Shown: positions 12,736-24,711 of the stretch, piece after piece
How positions within the stretch are numbered: the stretch's first letter is position 1
Layout of the letters: each line of letters begins with the position of its first letter
Source of the DNA: Beaufortia kweichowensis
Taxonomy: Eukaryota > Chordata > Actinopteri > Cypriniformes > Gastromyzontidae
Direction: 5' to 3'
Length of the DNA: 64,000 nucleotides
Assembly: GCA_019155185.1 (NCBI GenBank)
Contig: CM032807.1
Span: 12,676,700 to 12,740,699, forward strand
Translations under genes and position numbers: made by a program
Notes under the pieces: model-generated
What the model saw: the letters and a program-made list of their open reading frames with translations, nothing else
What the model was told of the DNA's origin: nothing
The model's database searches: none

Positions 12736-13849
12736 CGTTGCCCCATTTGTATCTTTCAAAGTTGTTACTATTCTTTTTCAATTCCGACATTCAAATGTCA
12801 CTGTTATTGTCACATATAGAGCTCACACTCACTGATATCAAAAGAAAGGAACAAAAGCTCTCAAAACAGGAACATGAAGCCACAGTTTAGGACCTTGAGA
12901 GAAAAAGAAGCTCTATTAAACCTGAACTCTCAATGCAGCCATGCAACAAAGACTTTGTACTTACTGTACAGCTATACCTATGAAGGTTACGGACTACAGT
13001 TTTACAAAGACAAACACCAGTGGAATGGCAGGGACAAATGCAATCATTATTGACTAGAATCGATTGCAAAGTAAAAGGCAAATTCTGGGAATGAATAGCG
13101 TTATATGATATATAAACAAAAGAGAGTGTAATATAGAAAAACTGGGGCGATTTCCTCAGAATAATAATGTCAGCTGAAGCTGCGCACAGAATCACATTTC
13201 TTGCAAGGACAGTGTTCAAACTCTTTAAGCAAAAGGATTCAATGACATTGTGCAATTCAAGGATTTGAAGGTTTATTATGTATTTGTCGATGATGGCTAC
13301 TTTTTGAAACAACAACTCTACAGCATGGACAAACAGTGTGTTTGGCCCTTCAAATAAACATGTATTTTAGTTAAAAATAACTGTATGAGTAACGTGTGCT
13401 AACTGTATTAATTTTCATTATACATTTATTTAAAACCCACTTGTAGTTATTAATATATCCATTTAAGTATTCTCAAGTACTGTTTTCATTTAGCTTGGAG
13501 GAGGCCTTCAAGCATTAAAATTATATCATTTTAAGAAAGATATCATACTACAATAACTTTAATATTAGCTTTACTATGCGAACCATTTTCAGTCAGAAGA
13601 AATTTGGGTTAGGGAAACCTATGAATAGGTTTTCTGTAGGGTTACAGGTAGTGCGCAAACAATGACAATGTTACGGGTATGATTCCAAGGAAAAAATTTG
13701 CATTTATTCAGTATTTTTATTTATATATTTTTATTTATTTATTATTTATTTATTCATTTATTCCATTAAGCAAAAATTCTGTTAAAAATCATTACTATAA
13801 GAATACAAACGGTTCCACAGTATAATCCTGCAACTTTAACTTCAAGTTT

Positions 13850-14078
13850 TTTCACCGTTAATTTTAATATTTCATAGTTGAATTCATCTAATCATGACAA
13901 ACTATATATTGATGTAAAGGTCTAACACTCAAAAATTAATATTTATATCAATAAATAGAAATAAATTTTCTTTGAATATTAATGTTATTTTTAAAAATAC
14001 CTAAAATAATTTTTTTTTATCTCGAATAGTGAATTTTCATGTGTATGCTCTATATGTCCAGTGACAGTTAACAGGTAA
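13850..14078 (+). mobile_element. copy 1 of a TTAA-ended MITE family (left end unclear)
   Basis: Shares with the copies near 15.3, 47.0 and 55.8 kb the order: TTTCATAGTTGAATTC, AATCATGACAAACTATATAT, ATTTTCATGTGTATGCTC, and the terminal GACAGTTAACAGGT. Short open frames here are inside the repeat. Confidence 0.6.
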
Positions 14079-14321
14079 AAGGGTCTCTCAGACTCAAAAA
14101 ACAGATTGAATGTGTCATTTATCCTTGTTACATATACAGACCTGGAAGCTAACTGCAATATTTGTTGCTTGTCAGTCATGTCCTGGCTCAAGAGAGCCCA
14201 TGCAGGCAAGCAGACAATGCCAGTCCAGTTCCAGATGGACCACAGCTGTGGTTCAGTGGAGCGTGGGCAAACCGCCCTCGTCAGCTGCCTGCATTGCAGC
14301 TCTGCCGCATGTTACACAAAC

Positions 14322-14346
14322 TCTCTCTCTCTCTCTTGCTCTCTCC
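14322..14346. repeat. short (CT)n tract
   Basis: CT-rich run of about 12 imperfect units. Confidence 0.7.
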
Positions 14347-14514
14347 TGTGCATGAGCAGGGCTCTTAATGGCACCCTGGTGGAGGGGGGAGCATGCTCTT
14401 TTACCCAGCAAGCATCGCGATGATATCCAGCAAAGGGTCGGATATGTTGAGCAGATAGTTAAAGTGTGGGAGACGTCAAAGCACCTGAATCCACTGGTCA
14501 AATTCATGTCAAAC

Positions 14515-14575
14515 CCATGCATGCTGCTTGCAACATCAAGGTTGTGGGTTCGATCCCACCAAAAGATATAATGAA
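14515..14575 (+). mobile_element. tRNA-derived SINE fragment
   Basis: GTGGGTTCGATCCCACC is a B-box region with the paired T-arm stem of a tRNA-derived SINE. No intact A box or acceptor stem is seen. Confidence 0.4.
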
Positions 14576-15144
14576 TTTGGAATATTTAATCTAATTTGTT
14601 GGGTAGAGAGACACATTTTTTTTAAAAGTGAATGTGCTTGACTACAGCTACACGTAAAATGGGGACCTCATCCGGAACAGCTTCTGCAAGCCCAGAGTCA
14701 AATATTAAAGAGAGAAATCATGAACTGAGGAAGCGTCTTGGGATGTAAATGATGAGAGCGAAGATCACAGTGCTAGTTTCAACTCTTTCTGCTGAGCAAA
14801 AATGAGGTCAACTGACATGGGATACAAACAAGGCAATTGAAACAATCTGGGTACAGCCGCAGGCTGGGATGTGCAGTTTCCTAGAAAATCCCTGAGAAAG
14901 AAAGGCATTTACAAATGAGCTAAAGGTAACAGCTACTGTACAGTTTGTCTGTCTTTGTCACAATATAGAAGATCTGAATAAATACACATACATTTAAATG
15001 TATACAGTAGTGGCCAAAAGTGAAGTCCCGGGGTGCATATTTTTACAATATTTGCTTTTGCAATATTTGCCACCTTTAGGTATTGTATTTACTGGACAAA
15101 ATTATTTTTTAAAAAAGCAAACAACAGCATATCAGGGAATATAG

Positions 15145-15225
15145 ATTATACATTTTCATTTATGCATTTGGCAGACGCTTTTAGAAAAAAGTGATTTGCA
15201 GTCCATTGTACTATGCATTTATTAT
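15145..15225 (-). mobile_element. SINE 3' tail, minus strand
   Basis: TTTATGCATTTGGCAGACGC is the reverse complement of the common cyprinid SINE tail. It abuts the repeat that begins at 15229. Confidence 0.65.
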
Positions 15226-15228
15226 ATT

Positions 15229-15553
15229 TTAACCTGTTAACTGTCAGGAGGAACATATAGGTTATTCCACTTTATTCACTTTAGATTAGAATTCAACTAT
15301 GAAATATTAATCATGACAAACTATATATTGATGAAAAGTTATAAGACTCAAGAATAAATATTTGACAAATTTTCATAACAATAAACATAAACAAAATATT
15401 ATGTGTGTCAATGTTATTTTGCTGTAAAAAAACACTTAAAAAAATAAATAAATAATTAAAAATACTTTCAAAAATTTAAAATTTTATAAAGTGTAGAAAA
15501 TACTGCATTTTCATGTATATACTCAATATATGTGGTGACAGTTATTAGGTTAA
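15229..15553 (+). mobile_element. copy 2 of a TTAA-ended MITE family (best defined)
   Basis: Bounded by inverted ends TTAACCTGTTAACTGTCA (left) and GTGACAGTTATTAGGTTAA (right), 325 bp. The interior is AT-rich and shared with three other copies. The TTAA at both ends suggests TTAA target use, as in piggyBac or Kolobok-type elements (inference). No transposase. Confidence 0.75.
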
Positions 15554-15700
15554 TATACAAAAAATGTTTTATTTTAATATGCACAATGTGTAGAAAAATG
15601 GAAATAAAGCATTTGCTGGCTTCAGATTTATCAGATATTAATAGGTTAATCATCTTGTATGGTAATATTTTGCAGTCATTCTCCTGGGCTAGCTTTTTGT

Positions 15701-15965
15701 TAAAGGGATAGTTGACCCAAAAATAAAAAACGATCATAATTTTTTCACCCTTATGTCATTCAAACCGTGTATATGACAATGGAACACAAAAGAAGATACT
15801 TTGCGAAATGCTGTTTACCGGCACCCATTGACTTCCATTGTACCTTCTGTCCTATGAAAGTGAATGGGCGCCGATAACCAGCGTTTTGCAAAATATCTTC
15901 TTCTGTCTTCTGCTCAAGCAAGAAAGTCATCCAGGTTTGACATGACATGAGGGCGAGAAAATAAT
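15701..15965 (+). mobile_element. non-autonomous DNA transposon (AAAGGGATAGTT family), truncated or diverged right end
   Basis: Starts TTAAAGGGATAGTTGACCCA, then CACCCTTATGTCATTC, AAGAAGATACTTTGC, ACCCATTGACTTCCATTGTA, TGAAAGTGAATGG and ACATGAGGGCGAGAAAATAAT. This is the order of a very common cyprinid DNA element. The expected terminal AACTATCCCTTT is absent. Confidence 0.75.
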
Positions 15966-15999
15966 AAAATATATTTTATATATTTACATTATTATTAAA

Positions 16000-17807
16000 T
16001 AATTATATAAAATTTTTAATAACATATTTGAATAAAAAGCAAAAACGTAAATTCTTCAAAGTTGACCGTTATTGTTGACCGGGACCGTATACATACAGTC
16101 CCAAGTGTGTATTACAAGCAGATTGGTTGGCACCACATAAAACATCATATTTGGCATCATCCATAAAATTTCTATAGTGTGTCTGACCTTGGACTTGACC
16201 TTGATGACAGTTGTCCTGGGGGCAGGGTAGCAGTTCACTGTGCATCAATAGGGAGTGAGCATGCACACAAACACAAGTTCAATACTCACGGCAAGATATA
16301 CGCACACATTCATCCCATTAAAAAATGATATAATGGATCCCAAGACTGGAAGTAAACTGCAGGAGAGAGGGCTGACATCAGATCCCTGGGCCTCAGGGCG
16401 GTGCAGGCTAACTGCTGCATGGCCGCGTTAGTCACACTTAATGGCCTCAGTGAGATAAACAGAGCATGATGACATGGGCTAAATAACACATGCAGCCTGA
16501 GCAAACCCAGCACTATGCTGATACAACTGGTTTTACAGAGAACAATGCAGGGGAGCATCATTCCACCCAGTATAGACTCCCATGGCATGCATAAATTATA
16601 ATGTAATTTACTTTGACAAAGAAAGTTTACTATTTTAATGATTTTAAAAATCAAAGGAATATAATTTAAGTATTTAGAAGCGTGTGAATCTCTGCAGAAA
16701 CAGTTCACAATAACTGCTCAATGTGGATAAAAATATGTTTTATTTGTTCAGTTAATAGACTACAGAGAAAAGCTCATCTTAAATATCTTGCAAACATTCA
16801 ATAAAATGTTTTGAGTGACATAATATTAATGTAATTTTACAAGAAATTTTTGAGCACTCGCACACAGAATATTATATTACAAGTAATTGTCTTTCCATAC
16901 ATCCCCTATAACAATTAATAAAGGGAATTCCAACCACTCATTTATCAAAATGCATCATAGCTAATGAAGACCTATGTGACCTGTATATACTTTGAATTAA
17001 CAGCAACAGTATCTAAGTAAACATCAATTATAATGCATTAGCCTCTCTCTCGCCCACTCTCTTAAAAAGCAGTTCAGGGTAATGACAGTGGTAGAGTTAA
17101 CAAATCTCATTTGTGTCTTTCTCTCAAACGCAATATATTACCTCCAGAGAACAAATCAGCAGTGCAATATCTTGATTTTAGTTTGTATTCATGCACTATA
17201 TGAAATGTAAAGTGGACATATTTTCCTTGACTTTAAGTGTACAGGTGGTATTATAGCTGATAAAATGTATTTAAGCTTAAACAAGGCTAAAAATATCAAT
17301 ACCGAAGTGCATAAAATGTACCTATATTGAATTCCACCAGCAATGAAATTGCTTTAAAGCAGGGCCTTCTCGCTTCCCCTTGAAAGTAAAAATAAGAGAA
17401 TGGAACAGGGTTTTGTTCTCAATGGTACTTCAGAAAAAAGACACTATAACATGTCAAGGAGAATGTAAAATAAATCCGTTTAGACACACAGCATTTGTTA
17501 AGTCAGATTCCCAAGCAAAAAGGGAGGATCTGTCAGAGAATATCTGGCGCCCTCTAGTCGCAGTAGATAATAGTGCTGTCTGACGCTGTCTGATGTGGCG
17601 AATAAAAATGCTTTTTCGCCTTTTTGTGAATCTGTAGTACATAAAAATAATAAATAGTAGTATAAAAAATAATGTAAATCATTTTGAAATCTATAATAAT
17701 AATATTAATCATCAAATTATATAATAATCATCATCATGTTTCTAAATTCATTAAAAGGGCCCTTGAATAAATCTTTAGGTCTGCTCACATTAACACACCA
17801 GATGTGA

Positions 17808-17810
<3 letters not shown>
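16000..17810. other. gene-free region
   Basis: No supported exon. 16330-16600 is a balanced-composition stretch that may be regulatory; the open minus-strand frame across it has no protein-like features. A CTCF-like motif is at 17546-17560. Confidence 0.35.

Positions 17811-17889
<79 letters not shown>
17811..17889. repeat. compound (TC)20(AC)19 microsatellite
   Basis: A pure TC run passes directly into a pure AC run. Probably highly length-variable. Confidence 0.97.
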
Positions 17890-17892
<3 letters not shown>

Positions 17893-17894
17893 AG

Positions 17895-18125
17895 CGCTGA
17901 TCGCTTAAGGGCAGCGGCAAGTTAGGCTAACTGACCCGCACTAGGTCGCCATATGGAGCTCAGAAGGCCAGATAGCACAACATATCATGCATGAATGATC
18001 AGTGAAGCTGTTAATGCTGTAATTAGACAGACACAGTCAGGTCAGCTGACCCGCATGGTTGGGACTCCTGATGATCCTATCCTCATTAGTGATACTGAAA
18101 ACAAAAGGGCCCTCAGAGAAGAGCA
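17895..18125. promoter_or_regulatory. candidate regulatory element next to microsatellite
   Basis: Contains a perfect 12-bp palindrome GGTCAGCTGACC (18040-18051) with a CAGCTG E-box core, a TAATTAGA homeodomain site just upstream, and a 10-bp direct repeat CTGACCCGCA at 17931 and 18046. No coding frame. Function is inferred only. Confidence 0.3.
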
Positions 18126-20403
18126 TTACACATATATTAACCCAGGGACCTCATTTACTGTATATATTCTATAGAGCGAATTGGGAATAACAAAAAGTCA
18201 TGCGGTTATCTTCCAAACCAACTTAACTCTTTAACTTTGACTATAAGTGTTTGTTTGGATGTTTATTCATTTCTGCACATTTTCAGCACTGACCCGACAG
18301 AAACAGATATTAGGCCTAAATATATGAAACATGGCCTTGAATGCAGCGCTGGAAATTTGCTACTTAGATATAATCATTTTAGTGTTACATCCATACACAA
18401 TATCCATTACTTGTAAATGTTCCAAGGGAACAGCTGATTGACTGACACTTGCTCCCTGGTATGGGCAGTTATGTAAGGGTCCAAACAAAAATCATGACCA
18501 CAGCACACCAAACAATTGGTTTCCAATCTAGTGTTCAATCTGATGTTTAGACAGCACCTGCAGTGAATTAATATTAAATATACTGTAAATATTTTTTTGC
18601 TTTTTCCACTTATACACATTTGGGTAGTTGACAAATGTCTATGTGACAAAAAACCTCCAAAAATAAGAATAAAATTTCCCAGCAATGATGCTAAATCTCT
18701 CATGCTATTTGTATATTTTTAATAGTTTCTACATTTTTACTGTCACACCATAGGTCAACTACCCATTTGCATTTATAACTTTCGATCTTAACTTCGGTTA
18801 CTGTAAATGTTTGTTTGTTTTTATAAATGTCTTTTTAAAAGCTTTTCCAATGCAAATCTATACATCACATTCTACTATGAACTATCATACAGGAAATACA
18901 AATTTTAATAACAGGAAATTATTTTAAAACTGTTCCTCACATACAAACGTCTGTATAAAAACCTCCAGTCTTATTACATATTATTGCTTTCAAAAATTTC
19001 ATTCATATTAAACTGTGTTTAAACTAAAGGCATATGGACTGGTGAGCATCAAACAGGTTTGCACATCTCTGTCACACAATCAAAGAGAAGCCGTTTCTAT
19101 TTTAAGTCATCTGGTGTCAGGGGTCCCTCCTTTGATCCTCAAAGCAAAGGGTCAGCAAACAGATGCAGTATGATTCCTATGACGCTCTGATCTGACCAAC
19201 AGTAAACCTTCAGAATTCACATCAATGACAACGGCCAGTGTTACCAGTTCAGTTACTGAACAATGTTAATCTAACTAGGTATATAAACTGAATGAGCCAC
19301 GTTAGGAGCCGTAACTGATGCTTTTTTGCCTAGTCCGTAGGGCAAAGAACAAAAATGAAAAAGAGAATCTTCTTAGTAGTCAACGCTATGCCCCTTTTGT
19401 GGGTGGGAGTGGGTCACATCACACAAGAAACATCTCACAATGAAGTGTTCTTGCACATTTTTGCGATAGGGACCCTGATTCACATTTAGACCTTTATAAG
19501 TGGGAACAAATATGCCCACATGTGCCCTGGTTAAGCATGTTTACGATAACGTATATGTAAGACTGAGACAGGCAGACGACTAAGGGTGATGTGTCTATAG
19601 ATTAATACAAACATGTTAAATGGAAAGGGAGTCAAAGATTAAATCATTTAGCCGTCACAAAGTACTGCATTATTAAGCAGCATATACTGCTGAAGGTTGC
19701 AGCTTGAATAGGCAGGTCTAAAAGGCAGTCGGTCATTCATTTAGTACTCAATCTCTGCTTATAAATCACTGCATAATTGGTCTCTGGAAGGTCAAACAAC
19801 AAGAGCAAGGCCAGAGATTTGTCTGTGTGTTCTTTTCTCACCTACTTTTGTCTTCATCTTAAGACAAACCACGCTGAATAGAGATCTTCTTCTCTCCAAG
19901 GACAATAAAAGACATTCAGACTCTTCAATCATCCTAGTTCTGCCTTGCAGACCAAAGGAAAAAGAATTCCATTACAGAAAAAAGAAAATAATTAAAGCAT
20001 GCTGGCGTCTGATACATACCGCATTAGAGATCAAGTTCAAAGGAGCTGTTTTTCTTGTACCAGTGTGTGTTGTTTCAGACATATAAATGTAGTCTGAAGT
20101 AGTCCATCTTCTATAGAACGTGAAGTACTGTACGTTTTAAACTTGAAGCACTCTTCATGAAAGTGTACAGAGAACAGGAATAGACATTGATGTTGTTTGG
20201 TGCTATGACAATCCTCATGTTAGCAGTTCCATACCAAATTCATGGTTTTCCTATAGCTCAACTACACTTGGATGTAGATGCAGATGTTAAAATGAACCTT
20301 GTTTATATCCACTCAATACAATAGGCTCATTACTAGTCAAATATTTATCTACAAAATATGTCAACTAGTTCGGTGAGTCATTGTAAACATATCTTACGGC
20401 TTT

Positions 20404-20600
20404 CCAGCCTGATCTCATGGGAATTCATAATGAATTTATGAGGTGCCTAATTCGTATGAGTTCGTGCAATGTGAGGCATACGTCAACGTTATTATTAGAA
20501 AAAGGCATTAATGAAGCCTAGCCACTTACCGTTGTTGGTGCAAAAACAGACTGCACTAAAACATCTGAATAAGATGGTACGAATTAATACAAATTATCCA
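20404..20600 (+). mobile_element. MITE-like fragment (CCAGCCTGATCTCA family)
   Basis: Starts CCAGCCTGATCTCATGGGAA and continues with AATTCGTATGAGTTCG, as in a common cyprinid inverted-repeat element. The right end is not identified; a second diverged copy lies at 29740-29939. Confidence 0.5.
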
Positions 20601-20614
20601 CCTTGTTTTTGGGG

Positions 20615-20715
20615 TTGGCTGTATCTCAATTGGTAAAGCATGGCAAAGTGAAGGGTTTAATACCTAGGTAATGCAGTGCATTGCTAAAAATGTATAGTTT
20701 TAATGCACAATATGT
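20615..20715 (+). mobile_element. degenerate tRNA-derived SINE
   Basis: TGGCTGTATCTCAATTGGTA with AAAGCATGG resembles a tRNA A-box region, followed by a decayed B box and a tail like TTTGGATGAAAAG. Confidence 0.5.
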
Positions 20716-23689
20716 CATTTTGGATGAAAAGTAATAGTAATTCAATGTCAGCGAGCAGCAGCCTTTTTATCCTGGATGTTGTTCATGGTGGTATGCTAAC
20801 TTGACAGTTTGTTTTAGTTCCCAAGCTTCATGTAACCACTTGCCAAAAATAATGTTTAATCTCATGTGGCAGTGAGCATGAAACATTTGCAAGTGCGAAT
20901 GTAAAGATGTGTTCGTACTAGCTTTGTAAAGTTGTTAGTCAAGCTCACACAAAAATAATTATATGTCAGAAATGGTTTGCAGGAGAAAGATGATAATTAT
21001 AACAGACAGCAGTTCACATAGTTCATTACGCCCTTTGTCATTACCTGTTTAGTGACTGTTCGGCAGCAACTGTGGACAAGGACATAACACCCTGTGAAAC
21101 TGAAGGTATTTACTGGAAACAAAATAAAGCAAAGATTATGATTGCTTTAGGATTCCTATTAAACTGCAACTGGTCTTTATTGAAAACAATTAATAATGGC
21201 CTACTGTACATCATTTAGAACTGCCGGTCTATTCAGAATGATGCTATTTATAATGGCACTCGGCATCTCATGCTAAAGGGTATTAAATAAGTTTACAGAG
21301 TAAAACAAGAGAGCCTATGATGGCAAACTGAGAGATCTTTGTCTAATATTTCCCTCAGAATAGTAATATAGCAAGTAAACAGGGCATTTATGTTGGATTT
21401 TTTTTAGATGATGAGGTAATCTTAGGGGAAGAGAGAAACAAAATATACATTTAAAAAGACTTCTATGTAACAGCATCTTATTGAAATACATTTATTTAAC
21501 ATAAGAGGAAAGGATATAGAGTTAAAAAACAAAAATGTGGGTCACTGCTTTTTCATGCCAGGAGGTTTATTAATTGTTGTCCTCTATGACTCATGCATTT
21601 CTGCTCTACACTGGCAAGAATAATGTTTTTCATTCCATTTTTGATTATTTGCTATATAAAGTAATATACAAAACACTGCATGCCTTCAAGGATTGATACC
21701 CATCCAAAGTTTTTATTTAAACGCTATATTTTAGGGCATCATCCTCTGATTAAAAAAAGCTCACAAATTCTGGGTTTCCGTAAACAATTTTATTTGACAG
21801 CCAAGAATGACAAGATCACAGTTCGTCTACATTGCTAATACCCAGGTGCTAATGTACAAAAATAAAACCTAAAGAAATAAAATACTGGGTGCTCAGCCTC
21901 TAATATTGAAATACTTTTCTATGAAACAGTATTTGAAAAATCTTTCAAAATGAGCTTTATAAAACAGTTACCTTCTGAGAGGTAAATTGAACAAACACAG
22001 ACACAAACAGTCTGCTGGGATAAGAAAGGACCAATCACAGATTGTAACCCTTACACATCATCAACCTTCGACCAATCAACTCTGAGAGAATAGTGTTTGA
22101 CTTTTGAATGTTAATGTGAAGAAACATCTGTGTAGATGAACGCAAACATAATGTAATTTGATAATGCATTTGAACTCAGTTGCCTTAGACTATTATTGAC
22201 GCTGTTGTATAACACACAGATAACAATAAATACAAGAAGAATAGAAGCTTCTCATTGCATTAGTAGTGCTTATTTGGCTAAATCAAATGGAATGCATGGA
22301 CAGTTTCATTCAAAAGAGGTAAAATATTATAGAGACAATAAATAGTTCAAATAAATAGTGTGTCCTCTGTTGCTTGTCAGTTTGGACCTGAGAGGTAAAG
22401 ACAAAAGTAAAATATAGGGACTAACAGCACGACACAACACGGCACAATTATTTGACAATACAAGGGCCATGTTTGCCCTAGATTAATACTCCAGGAGATA
22501 CATTTTGAAGTTATCCAATGTGTTATAAAAGCCTACTTTATTTGCTTCATTGACAAGCCAATGACTCATAATTTGGTAAAAGGACAAACTTGTAGTTGAC
22601 GTGTTTTCTATTTTTACACTTTTTTACAAAAGAGAGCTTATCCCAATTCAGTGGTGCTACAGTGTTCCAGGCAACTACCTAAAAAACAAGGCAACCTCCT
22701 ATACAAAGCAGATAATGCCTGCCTTGTTTCTCAGTAAGGCAATATTTTCGTCCCACCCCGTGGTTGACTTATTGGGAGTTTGGGTTGTGCTTTATGCAGT
22801 GACGATTTGAATAATTTAAGTAATTTGCCTGGACCAAGTCAGCTTGTCTATTGCCTGGCAAAATTATGCTTAAAATCATAAATACGTGTAATAACATTTA
22901 TGCCATCTAAAGAACAAACAAACAAAACTTTAGATGACTTAAAAAGTCAAGCTAAATGCTACAATTGGCCATAGAATCACAATCATAGGCACAATTAAAG
23001 GCTCTCCCAAAAGAACCTACTTGCTCAATGTAGGTATATAAACACATGTCTTGTAAATTATACAAATGTCAAATGTGTTATTATGAAGGAAAATAATTAA
23101 GGCTAATTTAATAAACACATTATCTTTACAAGCTAAACATGTCAAACAGTGAGGGGACGCAACAGAAAGCCCAAGCAAATACAAGTTGATATGGTACTGG
23201 AGTGACCTACAATCATTTTAACCTCCAGAGTTCACTCTTAGAGCAGGCACACTATGTTTTTTTCATTCAGTTAAACACATCTTAAAGCTAAAACATATCC
23301 ACACACAAAAACATGCTCATAAGTTGTGGGGCTTTTGAGTTTAAGGACAAATACCACCAAATTAACAATGCAGACAAGTAAATAAATTTCTATTCTCGCA
23401 TTACAAATGAAGTCCAATGGGTTAAAAAGCATGACTATCAATTCAATATCTTCATGACCTTTAAGATTTGGGAGTAAAGAAAAAACGAAGTGAAAAAAAA
23501 AAAGAAAAACTGGCTGGCTAAATCCATCTCTACACTAGTAAATTGACAAATTGTCAGTTTGAGGCAACAAGTAGTAAACACCTCTGAAAGTATTGTAAAA
23601 CATCAACACCTTTCAAATACTGTGTTTAGTTGAGACAGAAGCTACTTCTTAAGGGTTATACTGTACAAATTCTTGACAAAGTATAAAAC

Positions 23690-24700
23690 TTTTGTCAGAC
23701 TAAAATAACGCAAGTTAACTCTAAATCATCCCTGTTTTTTCTCAATGTAGCGCACATGCAGGAGGTGTACACAACTTATCGTGCTATCAGTACAGTGCAT
23801 GCTTGAGTACCATGTCTCCAATGAATTTCATTTTACTCTTCCAAGCAGCTGGGGTTGGGTGCTAGACGCTAACCTATCAATTCTAATTAGGGTAGTCACT
23901 GTAAATTAGGACTAAGGCAACAATGCTTCATAACACGGCTACAGAACAGGAAGCATGCAGAAGAAAATCCTCATGGCAACAGCCACTGCTGTAGACGATG
24001 CATCATCAGGCCATTAACAGGGTGTCTGCTACAATTTCAGGTAATCAGCGGTGAAATCCTGACATTCATACTCATTTATTACACGATTTTCCAGAAAGAT
24101 GGTAATGAAACAAGAGCCAGACTTGAAACACATGCTTGTACGACTGGACAATCCGAACGATCTAAAGCCATGAGGACAAACTGACGCAAACATAACAAAT
24201 AACCACACTTTGTTTCAATTCTCTTAACACAAACATTTTGTATTCTAAGATCGCAAATTTGGTCTTTTTTAATAATAGAAGATGCCTCTACGTATAGCAG
24301 CTTTTAATGAAAAAAGTGCAGAACCAACTGGGTTTTCGGCATTCCTAATCTACAATTGCACTTACCATAATTTAGAAGCTAATAATACGTCAATACTGGC
24401 GTACACTATGCGCTGGAGCACTGGATTATTGAATGCATGAAAATAAAACCTCTGGTAAAGCTACAGGTTATATCTGAATTGTGTAAGTGCTTTTTAAAAT
24501 CGGCAATAAATAATCGAAAGCCTCCGACCGTCACTGTATGTCCGGAACAGTAAGACCTGCGAGTCTTTCCTCTCCAATATGGGGATTCGTTAATTGGAAA
24601 CTTTACGTTGGCGGTAACGTATGCTCGTTCGGCAAGTGTAAACTGCCATCTAACAAACTCACCTAATTAAGTAAGAATGCTTAGCTTCACTAACTCTCTT
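23690..24700 (-). other. possible ppm1a 3' UTR / downstream region
   Basis: Non-repetitive sequence downstream of the last recognised ppm1a exon. Read on the minus strand it has the mixed, non-simple composition often seen in conserved 3' UTRs of this gene, for instance the stretch around 23940-24040. No coding block like the expected PPM1A C-terminus (VPDLVHVMRTL, LPPGGELASK, YNRLNPYKN) could be found. A 54-codon minus-strand ORF lies at 24029-24193. Assignment as UTR is inference. Confidence 0.3.
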
Positions 24701-24711
24701 TGTAATACTTT

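Larger units (their letters stand above)
10300..13840. other. gene-free region with candidate non-coding elements
   Basis: No coding exon seen. Balanced-composition stretches at 11040-11420, 12190-12380, 12470-12680 and 12880-13330 stand out from AT-rich flanks. 12509-12520 holds TAATCTCATTAA, a paired homeodomain-type site. The long minus-strand frame at 12887-13315 looks non-coding. Confidence 0.35.
18126..23689. other. gene-free region downstream of ppm1a
   Basis: AT-rich, with no exon recognised on either strand. It could contain distal ppm1a 3' UTR or intergenic DNA. Balanced stretches at about 19080-19260 and 21170-21370 are candidate non-coding elements. It holds one SINE and one MITE-like fragment, listed separately. 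Confidence 0.35.

Noticed and set aside
12887..13315. 142-codon minus-strand ORF
   Set aside because: Cys/Ile-rich composition without domain pattern or splice context; the underlying DNA looks like non-coding constrained or neutral sequence.
16310..16708. 132-codon minus-strand ORF
   Set aside because: No start context, domain or splice support; mixed hydrophobic/Cys composition typical of chance frames.
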